64,000 nucleotides of DNA. It comes from Fervidobacterium nodosum Rt17-B1. Its GTDB lineage: Bacteria > Thermotogota > Thermotogae > Thermotogales > Fervidobacteriaceae. The stretch spans positions 1,884,942 to 1,948,941 of the forward strand of contig NC_009718.1 in NCBI RefSeq assembly GCF_000017545.1. Direction: 5' to 3'. The notes below the pieces were generated by a model. The model was not told where the DNA came from and searched no databases. It saw only the letters and a program-made list of their open reading frames with translations. Positions within the stretch are counted from its first letter, which is position 1, and every line of letters begins with the position of its first letter. Positions 43,070-52,503 of the stretch are shown piece after piece. The position numbers and the translations under genes are program-made.

Positions 43070-43100
43070 TAATGTTAGAATTGTTAGGGAGTGAGTTTTT

Positions 43101-43721
43101 TTGAAAAAACATTTAAATCTTTATAAAACGCTCATTGTAATATTTTTACTATTCATATCTTCTTTGCCAATTAAGATGTTTTCTCAGGAAAAAAATGAAG
43201 GCATTAGTGTTTACGGGTTTATTGAAAAAATGGCTGGTCAACGTGATTTTTCTATCTCTGTTAAGTTGACCTTTGAAACATTAGATGGTGAGAAAAGGAA
43301 AGTCTTTACCACAGCTTTCGATATGAAAGTTGATAATTTGGAAAATTTTAATTTTAAAATGAAGCAACCTGAAATTTTAAATGGGATTGTTATAAATTAT
43401 AATATTATTTCTAAGAGAATTGAGTACGTTTACAAAAATATAAAAACGTCAGAAATAGCTAAAGCTGAGACTACTCAAATTGGTGGGATTGTTCAGAATA
43501 TTACGGATTTCCTCTCATCTCCGCTCTTTGATGCAAAGGAATATAAAGATTACGTGGAGTTTAGACCGAAAAATTTTCAAGTACTTTCACGTTTTGGAGT
43601 TCAACCTATAATAGTTAGAATGTATGTTAAAAACGATTTACCAGAAAGAATAGAAATAACTAATGATAAAACCGATGAAAAAGTAACCTTAAAGTTTGAA
43701 AAGTTCATTATTGGAAAATAG
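43101..43721 (+). CDS. Exported LolA-like protein (tentative)
   Basis: 206 residues with a signal peptide or N-terminal anchor (LNLYKTLIVIFLLFISSLPIKMFS) and a beta-rich mature part. The pattern of alternating strands (KVFTTAFDMKVDNLENFNFKM; EYVYKNIKTSEIAKAET; ERIEITNDKTDEKVTLKFEKF) resembles the half-barrel of LolA/LolB-like lipid or lipoprotein carriers, but no diagnostic motif exists. TTG start behind AGGGAGTGAG. It lies 30 bases after the LCP gene and is probably in the same operon. Confidence 0.7.
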   Translation: MKKHLNLYKTLIVIFLLFISSLPIKMFSQEKNEGISVYGFIEKMAGQRDFSISVKLTFETLDGEKRKVFTTAFDMKVDNLENFNFKMKQPEILNGIVINYNIISKRIEYVYKNIKTSEIAKAETTQIGGIVQNITDFLSSPLFDAKEYKDYVEFRPKNFQVLSRFGVQPIIVRMYVKNDLPERIEITNDKTDEKVTLKFEKFIIGK

Positions 43722-43732
43722 GGGGGATTAAC

Positions 43733-44242
43733 ATGTCAAAGTCGAAATTTTTTATCATTTTTCTGACGTTATTTTCTACCGCAGTTTTTGCATTTGTAAA
43801 TATTGGTGTAGGATATGGAATAAACAACAATAACTGGGTTGTTCGTGTAGGTTACGAAGATAATATGTTTTCGTTAAATGGGAATTATTTTGTTAATTTA
43901 GAATGGGGTATAGATGGTTCAATATTATTCGAAACGCCGTTGGGCGTTTCAACGGGTCCGATGATAGGGATAGTTAACGATTTCCAAAACAATAAAATTT
44001 ACATGAATTACGGAGGATTTATAGGTTACGAGTATAAAGGGCAAAAAGGGCAATTTGACATAAAGTTTGCTCTTTTAATGGAATATGGTAGTAGTTTGAA
44101 TTTTTTAGATAATCTTTTTGCGAGTTTCAGAACGTACATACCAGATCCGCCGGGAATGAAGATGAAGGATAAACTATATGTGGAAATGAGCTACTTTAAA
44201 CAAAGGATTTATATAGTTGTTGGTTTGCTTGAACCGTTTTAA
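43733..44242 (+). CDS. Small secreted beta-rich protein of unknown function
   Basis: 169 residues: signal peptide (SKSKFFIIFLTLFSTAVFA), then alternating aromatic/polar strands rich in Gly, Asn and Tyr (VNIGVGYGINNNNWVVRVGYED), ending in IYIVVGLLEPF. The pattern is compatible with a small outer-envelope beta-barrel or sheath protein. RBS GGGGGG nine bases before the ATG. It is the last gene of the long plus-strand run. Confidence 0.78.
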   Translation: MSKSKFFIIFLTLFSTAVFAFVNIGVGYGINNNNWVVRVGYEDNMFSLNGNYFVNLEWGIDGSILFETPLGVSTGPMIGIVNDFQNNKIYMNYGGFIGYEYKGQKGQFDIKFALLMEYGSSLNFLDNLFASFRTYIPDPPGMKMKDKLYVEMSYFKQRIYIVVGLLEPF

Positions 44243-44266
44243 TAATTCAATGAAGTACACTTGGTC

Positions 44267-44294
44267 TTGAAAGTATTATATTTAATGGTATAAT
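44267..44294 (+). promoter_or_regulatory. Promoter of tRNA-Leu
   Basis: TTGAAA (44267-44272), a 16-base spacer ending in TGG, and TATAAT (44289-44294), about 30 nt before the mature tRNA. Confidence 0.8.
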
Positions 44295-44330
44295 AAGGTT
44301 GCTAAGATTTTGGAATGTTATTGTGAATGC

Positions 44331-44415
44331 GCCGAGGTGGCGGAATTGGCAGACGCGCATGACTCAGGATCATGTGGGGTGACCCGTGCGGGTTCAAATC
44401 CCGCCCTCGGCACCA
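44331..44415 (+). tRNA. tRNA-Leu (anticodon CAG)
   Basis: An 85-nt class II tRNA. Acceptor GCCGAGG/CCTCGGC, discriminator A and encoded CCA. The anticodon stem is CATGA/TCATG with loop CTCAGGA, which reads CAG. A variable arm GGGGTGACCC lies between the anticodon and T stems, and the T loop is TTCAAAT. Confidence 0.96.
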
Positions 44416-44451
44416 AAAGGTGAATTTGTTTTTTTAGTTTTTTAAAAGCTT

Positions 44452-44484
44452 GGGTCGGAAATATAAAACCGACCCGGTTTTTTT
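44452..44484 (+). terminator. Rho-independent terminator of tRNA-Leu
   Basis: GGGTCGG (44452-44458) pairs with CCGACCC (44469-44475) around a ten-base loop, followed by GG and seven T. Confidence 0.85.
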
Positions 44485-44533
44485 GTAAAGTTTAAATAGA
44501 AATACCAGAAAATATATGTTTGGTGGTGGAATT

Positions 44534-45265
44534 TTGGAACAGGTTTCTTTTTATTCTTATAACTTGCTATGTGGCAAAGCTGAAGAGTTACGCCGGTATC
44601 TTGTTGATTCAATAGTTTCAGGTAACAAACTTTTTGTTGTAACTTTAAATAGTCAAATTTTTTTGAGAGCTCAACAAATTCCTGATTATGATGAAGCATT
44701 AAGACATGCCACATTTCATTTACCTGATGGATCTGGAGTTGTTTGGGCCGTTAAACGTCACTGCAATGTGGTTACTGATAGAGTACCAGGAATTGATACT
44801 ATGCTTTATTTATGTGAGGAAGCAAAGAACAGAGGTTGGAAAGTTTATCTTTTGGGAGCAAGACCGGATGTAGTAAATAGAGCAGCTGAAAATTTGAGAA
44901 ATAAAGGGGTCAACATTGTTGGGTACCATCATGGATATTTTGAAGACCAAACGCCTGCGGAAGAAATAGAAAAATTAAAACCGGATTTACTATTCGTTGG
45001 TATGGGCGCGCCAAGACAGGAACTTTGGATTTACCAACACATGCAATTACCATTTAAGTTGGCAATGGGAGTTGGAGGTAGTTTTGACGTAATTGCCGGT
45101 GTTAAAAAGAGAGCTCCTAAATTTTTCCAAAAGACACGTTTAGAGTGGTTTTACAGATGGATAACAGAACCAATATCAAGGTCTCGCGTGCCTTTAGATG
45201 TGGCTAAATTCTTTTTCAAGGTGGTGCTTGATGGAAAAGACGGAAATTGTGAGAAAATACGTTGA
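44534..45265 (+). CDS. tagA: WecG/TagA/CpsF family glycosyltransferase (GT26)
   Basis: 243 residues. Transfers N-acetylmannosamine or a similar sugar to a lipid-linked acceptor in envelope polymer synthesis. Family blocks: KLFVVTLNSQIFLRAQQ, ATFHLPDGSGVVWAVK, VPGIDTMLYLCEEAKNRGW, VYLLGARPDVVNRAAENL, PDLLFVGMGAPRQELWI and GVGGSFDVIAGVKKRAP. The TTG at 44534 with GGTGG just upstream is preferred; the ATG six codons earlier has no RBS. Its end overlaps rsmG by 35 bases. Confidence 0.92.
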   Translation: MEQVSFYSYNLLCGKAEELRRYLVDSIVSGNKLFVVTLNSQIFLRAQQIPDYDEALRHATFHLPDGSGVVWAVKRHCNVVTDRVPGIDTMLYLCEEAKNRGWKVYLLGARPDVVNRAAENLRNKGVNIVGYHHGYFEDQTPAEEIEKLKPDLLFVGMGAPRQELWIYQHMQLPFKLAMGVGGSFDVIAGVKKRAPKFFQKTRLEWFYRWITEPISRSRVPLDVAKFFFKVVLDGKDGNCEKIR

Positions 45266-45872
45266 AAAACTGATAAATTCACCGATTAATCTTACTGCAT
45301 ACAAAGATTTTGACGAAGCCATGGCATTTTTGTATCTTGATTCCGTACTACCGGTTAAATCAGAAGACCTCGGAGAGTTTTTTTTAGACATTGGAACTGG
45401 TGGGGGTGTACCCGGCGTTTTTCTTTCGGTTGAATTTGATAAAAAGGGTTTGTTAGTTGATAGTATATGTAAGAAAGTACATTTTATCCAACAAACATGC
45501 AAAGAACTTGGAATCAAAAAAGTAGAAACATTATGCGCGCGAGCCGAAGAATTGAAAGGAAAAGGTGATTTTTTTGAAAAATTCGATAGTGCTGTTTCTC
45601 GTGCTGTTTCAAAAATAGCAACAGTTCTTGAGTTAACAGCTCCTTACGTTAAAGTTGGTGGAAAGTTACTTTTGTACAAAGGACCTGGATATAACGAAGA
45701 GCTTGGGCAATCTGTCAATGCCATGAAAGAACTTGGTGTTAAATTATCTGAGGTAAGAAGATACTCAATACGTGGTAAAGATAGATTTTTGTTAGTTTTT
45801 GAGAAAATTTCTCATACACCCGATAAATATCCAAGAAGGATTGGTATTCCAGAAAAAAGGCCAATAAGATAA
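45231..45872 (+). CDS. rsmG: 16S rRNA (guanine527-N7) methyltransferase
   Basis: 213 residues. Class I methyltransferase fold of RsmG/GidB: NLTAYKDFDEAMAFLYLDSVLP, the SAM loop FLDIGTGGGVPGVFLSVEF, and VSRAVSKIATVLELTAPYVKVGGKLLLYKG. The ATG at 45231 behind AAGGTGG is chosen over a start 11 codons earlier inside tagA. Length matches the family. Confidence 0.95.
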   Translation: MEKTEIVRKYVEKLINSPINLTAYKDFDEAMAFLYLDSVLPVKSEDLGEFFLDIGTGGGVPGVFLSVEFDKKGLLVDSICKKVHFIQQTCKELGIKKVETLCARAEELKGKGDFFEKFDSAVSRAVSKIATVLELTAPYVKVGGKLLLYKGPGYNEELGQSVNAMKELGVKLSEVRRYSIRGKDRFLLVFEKISHTPDKYPRRIGIPEKRPIR

Positions 45873-45888
45873 AGGGGGTTTTTAGAAT

Positions 45889-46976
45889 ATGAAAAAACTG
45901 AAAATGGGATTGATTGGTTGTGGAAGGATAGGCTCTTCAAAACATGTCGAGGCGATAATAAGAAATAGTGATATAATTGAAGCTATTGCTGTATGTGATG
46001 TAATTGAAGAAAAAGCTATTAAATGCGCTGAAAAAATTGAAAAAGATGCTGGTTACACCCCTAAAGTTTATACCGATTACATAAAGATGCTCGATGAAGA
46101 AGAAATTGATTTTGTAGCCATCGCCACCGAAAGTGGGTATCACTACGAGATATCTATAGAAGCACTAAAAAGAGGTAAGCATGTTCTTGTTGAGAAACCT
46201 ATGGCTTTGTCTACAAAGCATATGGATGAGATGATTGATACGGCTCGTAAAAATAATCTTAAATTAGGTGTTTGTTTCCAAAATCGATTTAATCCTCCTA
46301 TAGTAGAACTTAGAAAAAAGATAGAAGATAATAGCTTCACAAGGATAAATTACGGTGTCGCTAGTATCAGATGGAATAGGGATAAAAATTATTACGAACA
46401 AGCAAAATGGAGGGGTACTTGGTTGTTAGATGGTGGTAGTTTGATGAACCAATGCACGCATAATATAGATTTGCTTCAATGGATGCTTGGTGGTGAAATC
46501 GATGAAGTATATGGTGTAATAAAGAATTTCCAACATCCATATATAGAAGCTGAGGATTTCGGTGGGGCACTCGTGAAATTTAAGAATGGCAGTGTTGGTA
46601 TAATAGAAGGTACATCGACAATTTACCCAAAGAATCTTGAAGAAACTCTTTCGATTTTTGGTGAAACAGGTACCGTTGTTATCGGTGGACTTGCGGTTAA
46701 TAGAATCCAAGTATGGAGATTCACAAATGAAGATAGCCATCCGTTTATGAACTTACCGGACCCTGATACAGTTTACGGTTCAGGACATGTGCCTTTGTAC
46801 AGAGATTTTTACGAAGCGATTGTAAACAACAGGGAACCCAAAATTTCTGGTGAGGAAGGAAGGCTGTAGAAATAGTTTTAGCGATATACAGATCGGCTAT
46901 TGAGAATAAGCCTGTTAAGTTTCCATTTGAGTTTAGTGCGGAACAAATGCTCAATTTCAGTGAGAAATGGAGATAG
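45889..46976 (+). pseudogene. Gfo/Idh/MocA-family NAD(P)-dependent oxidoreductase, frameshifted near the C-terminus
   Basis: The first frame (45889-46869, 326 codons) carries the Rossmann start MGLIGCGRIGSSKHVEAI, the family motif HVLVEKPMAL and the substrate domain motif GGSLMNQCTHNIDLLQWMLGGE. It ends at SGEEGRL and a stop. A second frame, directly overlapping, continues with KAVEIVLAIYRSAIENKPV to a stop at 46974-46976. That is the normal family C-terminus, so one base appears to be missing in the run GAGGAAGGAAGG near 46858-46866. The enzyme would lose about 36 residues of a ~362-residue chain. Either a true truncation, which may keep some activity, or a sequencing error. Substrate unknown; a sugar or inositol derivative is likely. 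RBS AAGGGGG. Confidence 0.82.
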
Positions 46977-46998
46977 GAATTTTGTTGAGGTGAGTTAT

Positions 46999-47355
46999 AT
47001 GTTTTGCGTAGTTAAAGAGTTCACGTTCGATGCAGCGCATAATCTTGTTGAGTATCATGGCAAATGCGAGAAATTACACGGACATACTTATAAATTGCAG
47101 ATAATGGTTTGTGGTGAGAGGGATAAAGAGGGAATGGTAATTGACTTTATTGATTTGAAAAAGATAGTACAAGAAGAGGTGTTGAGTTACTTAGACCATG
47201 CCTACATAAATGAAATAATACCTCAACCAAGTGCGGAAAACATCGCGGAGTGGATATGGAACAAACTTGAAGAAAAGCTCTCAAGCGAAAGATACAAACT
47301 AAGTGAAGTAAGGCTTTGGGAGACACCTACTTCTTTTGTAATATATAGAAAATAA
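46999..47355 (+). CDS. queD: 6-carboxy-5,6,7,8-tetrahydropterin synthase
   Basis: 118 residues. Makes the queuosine/7-deazapurine precursor from dihydroneopterin triphosphate. Zinc ligands: His in FDAAHNL and the pair in LHGHTY. The catalytic Cys is in GKCEKLHGH, and later SAENIAEWIW and LWETPTSF carry the conserved Glu residues. The ATG at 46999 behind GAGGTGAG is used, since the open frame upstream overlaps the oxidoreductase tail and has no homology. Confidence 0.93.
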   Translation: MFCVVKEFTFDAAHNLVEYHGKCEKLHGHTYKLQIMVCGERDKEGMVIDFIDLKKIVQEEVLSYLDHAYINEIIPQPSAENIAEWIWNKLEEKLSSERYKLSEVRLWETPTSFVIYRK

Positions 47356-47378
47356 GAGAATATAGGAACAAAAAAAAC

Positions 47379-47413
47379 AAAAGCGCCCGTGTCAAAATCG
47401 TACGGGCGCTTTT
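47379..47413. terminator. Bidirectional terminator between queD and rpoC
   Basis: AAAAGCGCCCGT / ACGGGCGCTTTT around an 11-base loop, with A/T tracts on both sides. It ends the plus-strand queD transcript and the minus-strand rpoC transcript. Confidence 0.9.
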
Positions 47414-47430
47414 GCTTTGCTATTGTATTA

Positions 47431-50400
47431 TCATGCGAATTTTTCTTTTTCTTCTTTTGCAAGCCTTGGTGTTTCTTCGTATTGAACGGATGAGAATATA
47501 TCGAATCCTGTACCTGCTGGTATTAGTTGACCGACTATTACGTTTTCTTTCAAACCTTTTAGATAATCTACAGCGCCTTTAATTGCAGCATCTGTTAGAA
47601 CTTGTTGTGTTTGCTGGAAGCTTGCCGCACTTAACCAGCCTTCGTACTCGAGCGATGCTTGAGTAATTCTCAATAGTCTTCTTCTGTATTTTACAGTTTC
47701 TTTTGGAAGGATCTGATAAACTTCTTTTTCTTTATCGTGATTCATGATAACTACTTCTTTTATTCCGTATTCAATAAGTTTTTCAAGGAGTTCTTCTGTG
47801 ACCTCTTCACCTTCAGCGGCAAGTTCTACAATTTCTCCATCTTCATTTTTCACAATGATATGTTTGGCAAGTTCTCTACCGATAATTTTCTTTCTGTTCA
47901 TTTCAACTTTTGCATTGCCTTCCATTATTTCCCTGTTAACCTTGTTAAGCAAGCTTATCGGTACAAGGTCACCTGGTAAGAATTCTGTGTCGCCGGAATC
48001 TATGACTTCTGCTTTATTCAACATTTGCCTAATTATAAGTTCGAAGTGTTTGTCGTGAATGTCAACACCTTGTTGTACATAGACTCTCTTTATTTCTTTG
48101 AGTAAATACGTTGCTGTTTCTTCTGGTCCAAGTTCTTCCAGAATTTTTCTAACTTTGAGAGAACCACTTGTTAGCGATTGACCAGGTAATACTTTTTGAC
48201 CAACTGTAACATTAACTCTTACTCTTGAAGGTACTTCGTATTCATGAATACCACCAAGTTCATCTTGTATATAAATTTTCTTTGGTTCATCATTTGAAAT
48301 ATCAACAACTGTACCTTTTACCTTTGAGAATATACCTTCTGGGTCTTTTGTTTTCTTTCTTGCCTCAAATAATTCCTCAACCCTTGGTAAACCTTGTGTG
48401 ATATCTGCTGTAGTTGCAATACCACCAGTATGGAATGTACGCATTGTGAGCTGTGTTCCTGGTTCACCGATTGATTGAGCAGCAATTATACCAACTGATT
48501 CACCAACTGTAACTACTTTGTGGTTTGAAAGGTCTAATCCGTAACATTTTGCACAAACGCCATGTTCTGATTCACATGTGAGTACTGACCTGACATATAT
48601 TTCTGGTCTTACATAAACGCTGTCTATATTGTTTTCTTCAAGTAATTTAGCAAGTGCAACGTCAACTTGCTCTTCTTCAACGGCTATCTGCTTTTTCCTA
48701 TCTTTATCCCAAACTATCTCTTCTGATATTACAGAACCGACTATCGGATAAAGCTTAATTTTTACGTTCTTTATACCTGCGTCTCTTAGTTTTCTTACAA
48801 CATCCCAATCGATTTCTGTTTCAGATGGTATTAGCCCTGATGGAGTGTCAATGTCTTCTGCAAGTTCAGCATAAACTTCTGGAATGTTTCCAACTGAGAG
48901 ATCTAATATACTTTCTTCGACAACATTTACTCTCTTTTTGTAATTTGATAAGAATTTTGCATCCTCATCAAGAATTACGGTATCTCTTGTGTAAGACTTG
49001 TTGGTGTTGGGGTTGACTAATATATTTCCTGTACCGGGTTCATAAATATCTTTTGCGAGTACGCGACCAAAGATGAAGTCCTCTATTTTTTCAACAACAA
49101 AATTGTCAGAACTCTTAAGAAGTGTCGCACGAACACCTTCGTGTGTACCACAATCTGGTTCTGTTACAACAACGCTTTGTACAACATCAACAAGTCTTCT
49201 TGTTAAGTAACCTGCTGAACTTGTTCTCAATGCTGTGTCAGCGGAACCCTTTCTTGCACCATGGGTACTGATGAAAAATTCAAGAACCGATAGACCTTCA
49301 CGGAAGTTTGAAATGATTGGTATTTCGATAGTTCTACCTGATGGGTCAGCCATGAGACCTCTCATACCTGATAGTTGTTTGAGTTGGTCTTTGTTACCTC
49401 TTGCACCAGAGTCAACCATTATGTAAACGGGGTTGAATGGATTTTCTCCAAGGTATCTGTATGTTTCTTCCTGGACTAAGTTTGTTGTTTCTGTCCATAT
49501 TTTTATTGTTTCTTTATACTTTTCCTCATCACTTAGCAAGCCATCATCATAGAGCTTTTCGATATACTCTATTTTTTTCATTGCATTTGTTATAATCTCA
49601 TTTTTCTTTGGAGAAATCATAAAGTCTTTAAGACTTATAGTAAGTCCTGAGATAGTTGCATAATGGAATCCAAGATCTTTTATGCTATCAAGTAGATCAG
49701 CTGTTCTGTCGATACCATGTGTTTTAAATGTTTTGTAAACAACGTCTTTTATGCCATTTTTACCAAATGTTTTGTTGTAATCTCTAAGTTCTTCTGGAAG
49801 TATGCTATTGAATATGACCCTTCCAAAAGTTGTTTTTATTGCTTTATCATTGATTTTTATAATGATTGGTTCATGTAGTTTGATAAAACCAAATTCGTAA
49901 GCAAGTTCGGCTTCTTCTGGATTTGCAAACTTCCATTTAATATTTTCCGGCTCTATTTTATCGTAGTTCTTATCAACCATCGTCAAGTAGTAAACACCAG
50001 CAACAATGTCTTTTCCAGGCATTGAAATAGGTTTACCATGAGCAGGTGATATAATGTTGTACCTTGAAAGCATTAATAATCTTGCTTCTGCTTGCGCTGC
50101 TGGCGATAATGGTAGATGTACCGCCATTTGGTCACCATCAAAGTCAGCGTTGAATGGCGGACATACCAATGGGTGAAGTTGTATAGCGTTGCCCTCTATT
50201 AATTTTGGCTCGAAGGCTTGAATTGACATCCTGTGTAGTGTTGGCGCTCTGTTAAGTAAAACAACTCTTCCTTGTATAACTTTTTCGAGTTTTTCCCAAG
50301 CTTTTGGATCTTCTCTTTGGAGTTCTTTCCTATATTTTTTGACTTTTGTTTGTGGTGCTTCTGTGTTTTCTTCTTTTGAAAGCTCTGCAATAACAAATGG

Positions 50401-52383
50401 TTCAAAGAGTTCGAGTGCCATCTTCTTTGGTAAACCACATTCGTGGATTTTCAAATGTGGACCTACAACGATAACCGCGCGTCCTGAATAGTCAACACGT
50501 TTACCAAGAAGGTTCCTTCTGAACCTTCCTTTTTTTCCACGGATAAGGTCTGTCAATGATTTTAGTTGTCTTCCGTTTCTGTCAACGTAAGCTTTTCCAA
50601 TTTTTCCATTGAAAATGAGGTTATCAACAGCTTCTTGTAACATTCTTTTTTCGTTTCTTACGATAACCTCTGGCGCATTCATTTCAAGAAGTTTCTTAAG
50701 TCTGTTATTTCTCATTATGACTCTTCTGTATAGATCGTTAAGATCCGTTGTTGCGAATCTACCACCATCTATTTGAATCATAGGTCTTATTTCTGGTGGA
50801 ACTACTGGTAAAGCTTCAAGAACCATCCACTCAGGTTTTGTTTGACTATCTATCAAGTCTTTAACTATTTTCATTTTTTTGAGTAATTTCTTTGCCCTGA
50901 CACTGCTCTTTGGTATTTTCTTAAGTTCTGCTTCGATTTCTGCTTTCATTACTTCAAGGTCAATTTTTTCAAGAAGTTTTTTGATCGCCATTGCACCTGT
51001 TTCTGCTTCTATCTTACCAGGGTATATTCTCGAGTATGCTTCGTAATCTTGTTGAGTGATAACTTGTCCTTTTTTTATTCCCGTTTCCTCTGACACAGAA
51101 GGATCGATATCGGTTATGACCATTATTGGTTTATCGTTTTCTATTTGTTCTTCAACTACAAACATTCCAGGATAATATTCGCTAAAGAGTTTATATTCTT
51201 CGATAGTTAATTTCTCTTCTTCAAATAAAAATCTATCGGCGAGTATATCGCCAGCTTTTACCATTTGACCGTCTTCAACTTGAATAGGTGCTCCTTCAAA
51301 CACAGGGTATTGTTTTATATTTTGAACGTTTTCAATGTATATAACTCCATTTGTGAGAACTTCATATAATCCGTTTTCTAAAGGTCTTAAATTAAGTTGT
51401 TTGCTGTATCTAATTGTACCTGAGACTGGAGCAACAATAGAGTTGAGAATGGTTTCTGTTGTAAGTTGCTGCCCTTTCTTAACTTTTTCATTGTTTTTTA
51501 CCAAAGCTCTAACACCGTACGGAAGTGAAAACGTTATTGGATTATTTTTGCTTGTTGGCAATGGATTTATAGTTATAGTTTCTGAAATCTCATCTACTTC
51601 AACGGTACCATCAAATGGTGCAAATATTGCTTCGACTCTTTTTTCAGATACAATTTCATCTCCTTGATTGACTTGGTCGTTGTCTTTGAAGTTTAGTACC
51701 ATTCCAGTGTAAACTTTCAATTCGGTTCGAGAGATGTTTTTAACAACTATCCAGTAAAGCTCTCTATCTGTGTGTGTTTTTTCGTGTTTTATGTGTACTT
51801 CACCATCTATATCAGATACTAAAGGTGAACGTGGTTCTTTAACTATATACGCTGGTGAGACTTCAAAATCCCACTTTTGTGCGTAAATTTCATATTCAGT
51901 TTGATTTAATATAGAACCTTTTATGAAAGGTGTATTTTTGGGATCGGTAACGATAACAACACGTTCATTAACTCTTCTACTTCCAAAATAGACAATTGTC
52001 TCTATATCTTTTACGGTCATGTCGAGGAGAGTCGCTATGACACTTGGAGAATTTTTTAAGTACCATACGTGTGTGACAGGCGCAGCAAGTTCTATATGTC
52101 CAAATCTCCTTCGGCGTGCGTCTTTTGATTCAACTTTAACACCACATTTTTCACAAACTGTACCTTCATATTTCTTTCCACTGTACTTTCCACAAGCGCA
52201 TTCGTAGTCTTTTACAGGTCCAAATATCCTCTCACAGAAGAGACCATCTCTTTCTGGTTTGAAGGTACGGTAATTTATTGTCTCAGCTTTCTTTACTTCA
52301 CCGTTTGACCAGTTTCTAATAACTTCGGGTGAAGCTACTCTAACGTTCACACTTGCAATTTTTCTTTTGAAAGAAGAACTCAT
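47431..52383 (-). CDS. rpoC: DNA-directed RNA polymerase subunit beta'
   Basis: 1650 residues. The N-terminal zinc ribbon ([20 protein letters not shown]) lies at ~61-80, the catalytic Mg motif NADFDGD at ~743-749, the second zinc site ([13 protein letters not shown]) near 1270 and the trigger loop (TMRTFHTGG) near 1317. Between about residues 160 and 440 there is a large insertion rich in short beta motifs (for example [24 protein letters not shown]), as known for Thermotogota. The ATG lies about 120 bases downstream of the rpoB stop, with a large hairpin between them. Confidence 0.98.
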
Positions 52384-52443
52384 TCAGTTTCCCTCCTCAT
52401 CATGAATAGGGGTTCACAACCTTTGATACTCATTTTGATCAAT

Positions 52444-52493
52444 AATCAGCGGTCATAGAAGGTTGGTTAAATTTCTAACCTTGACCGCTGATT
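52444..52493 (-). promoter_or_regulatory. Long hairpin between rpoB and rpoC
   Basis: AATCAGCGGTCA (52444-52455) pairs perfectly with TGACCGCTGATT (52482-52493). An inner AGGTT/AACCT pair extends it. No T tract follows on the minus strand, so it is not a plain terminator. It may be a processing or stability element in the rpoBC transcript. Confidence 0.6.
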
Positions 52494-52503
52494 CAATAAA
52501 ATA

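Noticed and set aside
47737..48058. Plus-strand open frames within rpoC
   Set aside because: Shadows of the conserved RpoC C-terminal region without start signals.
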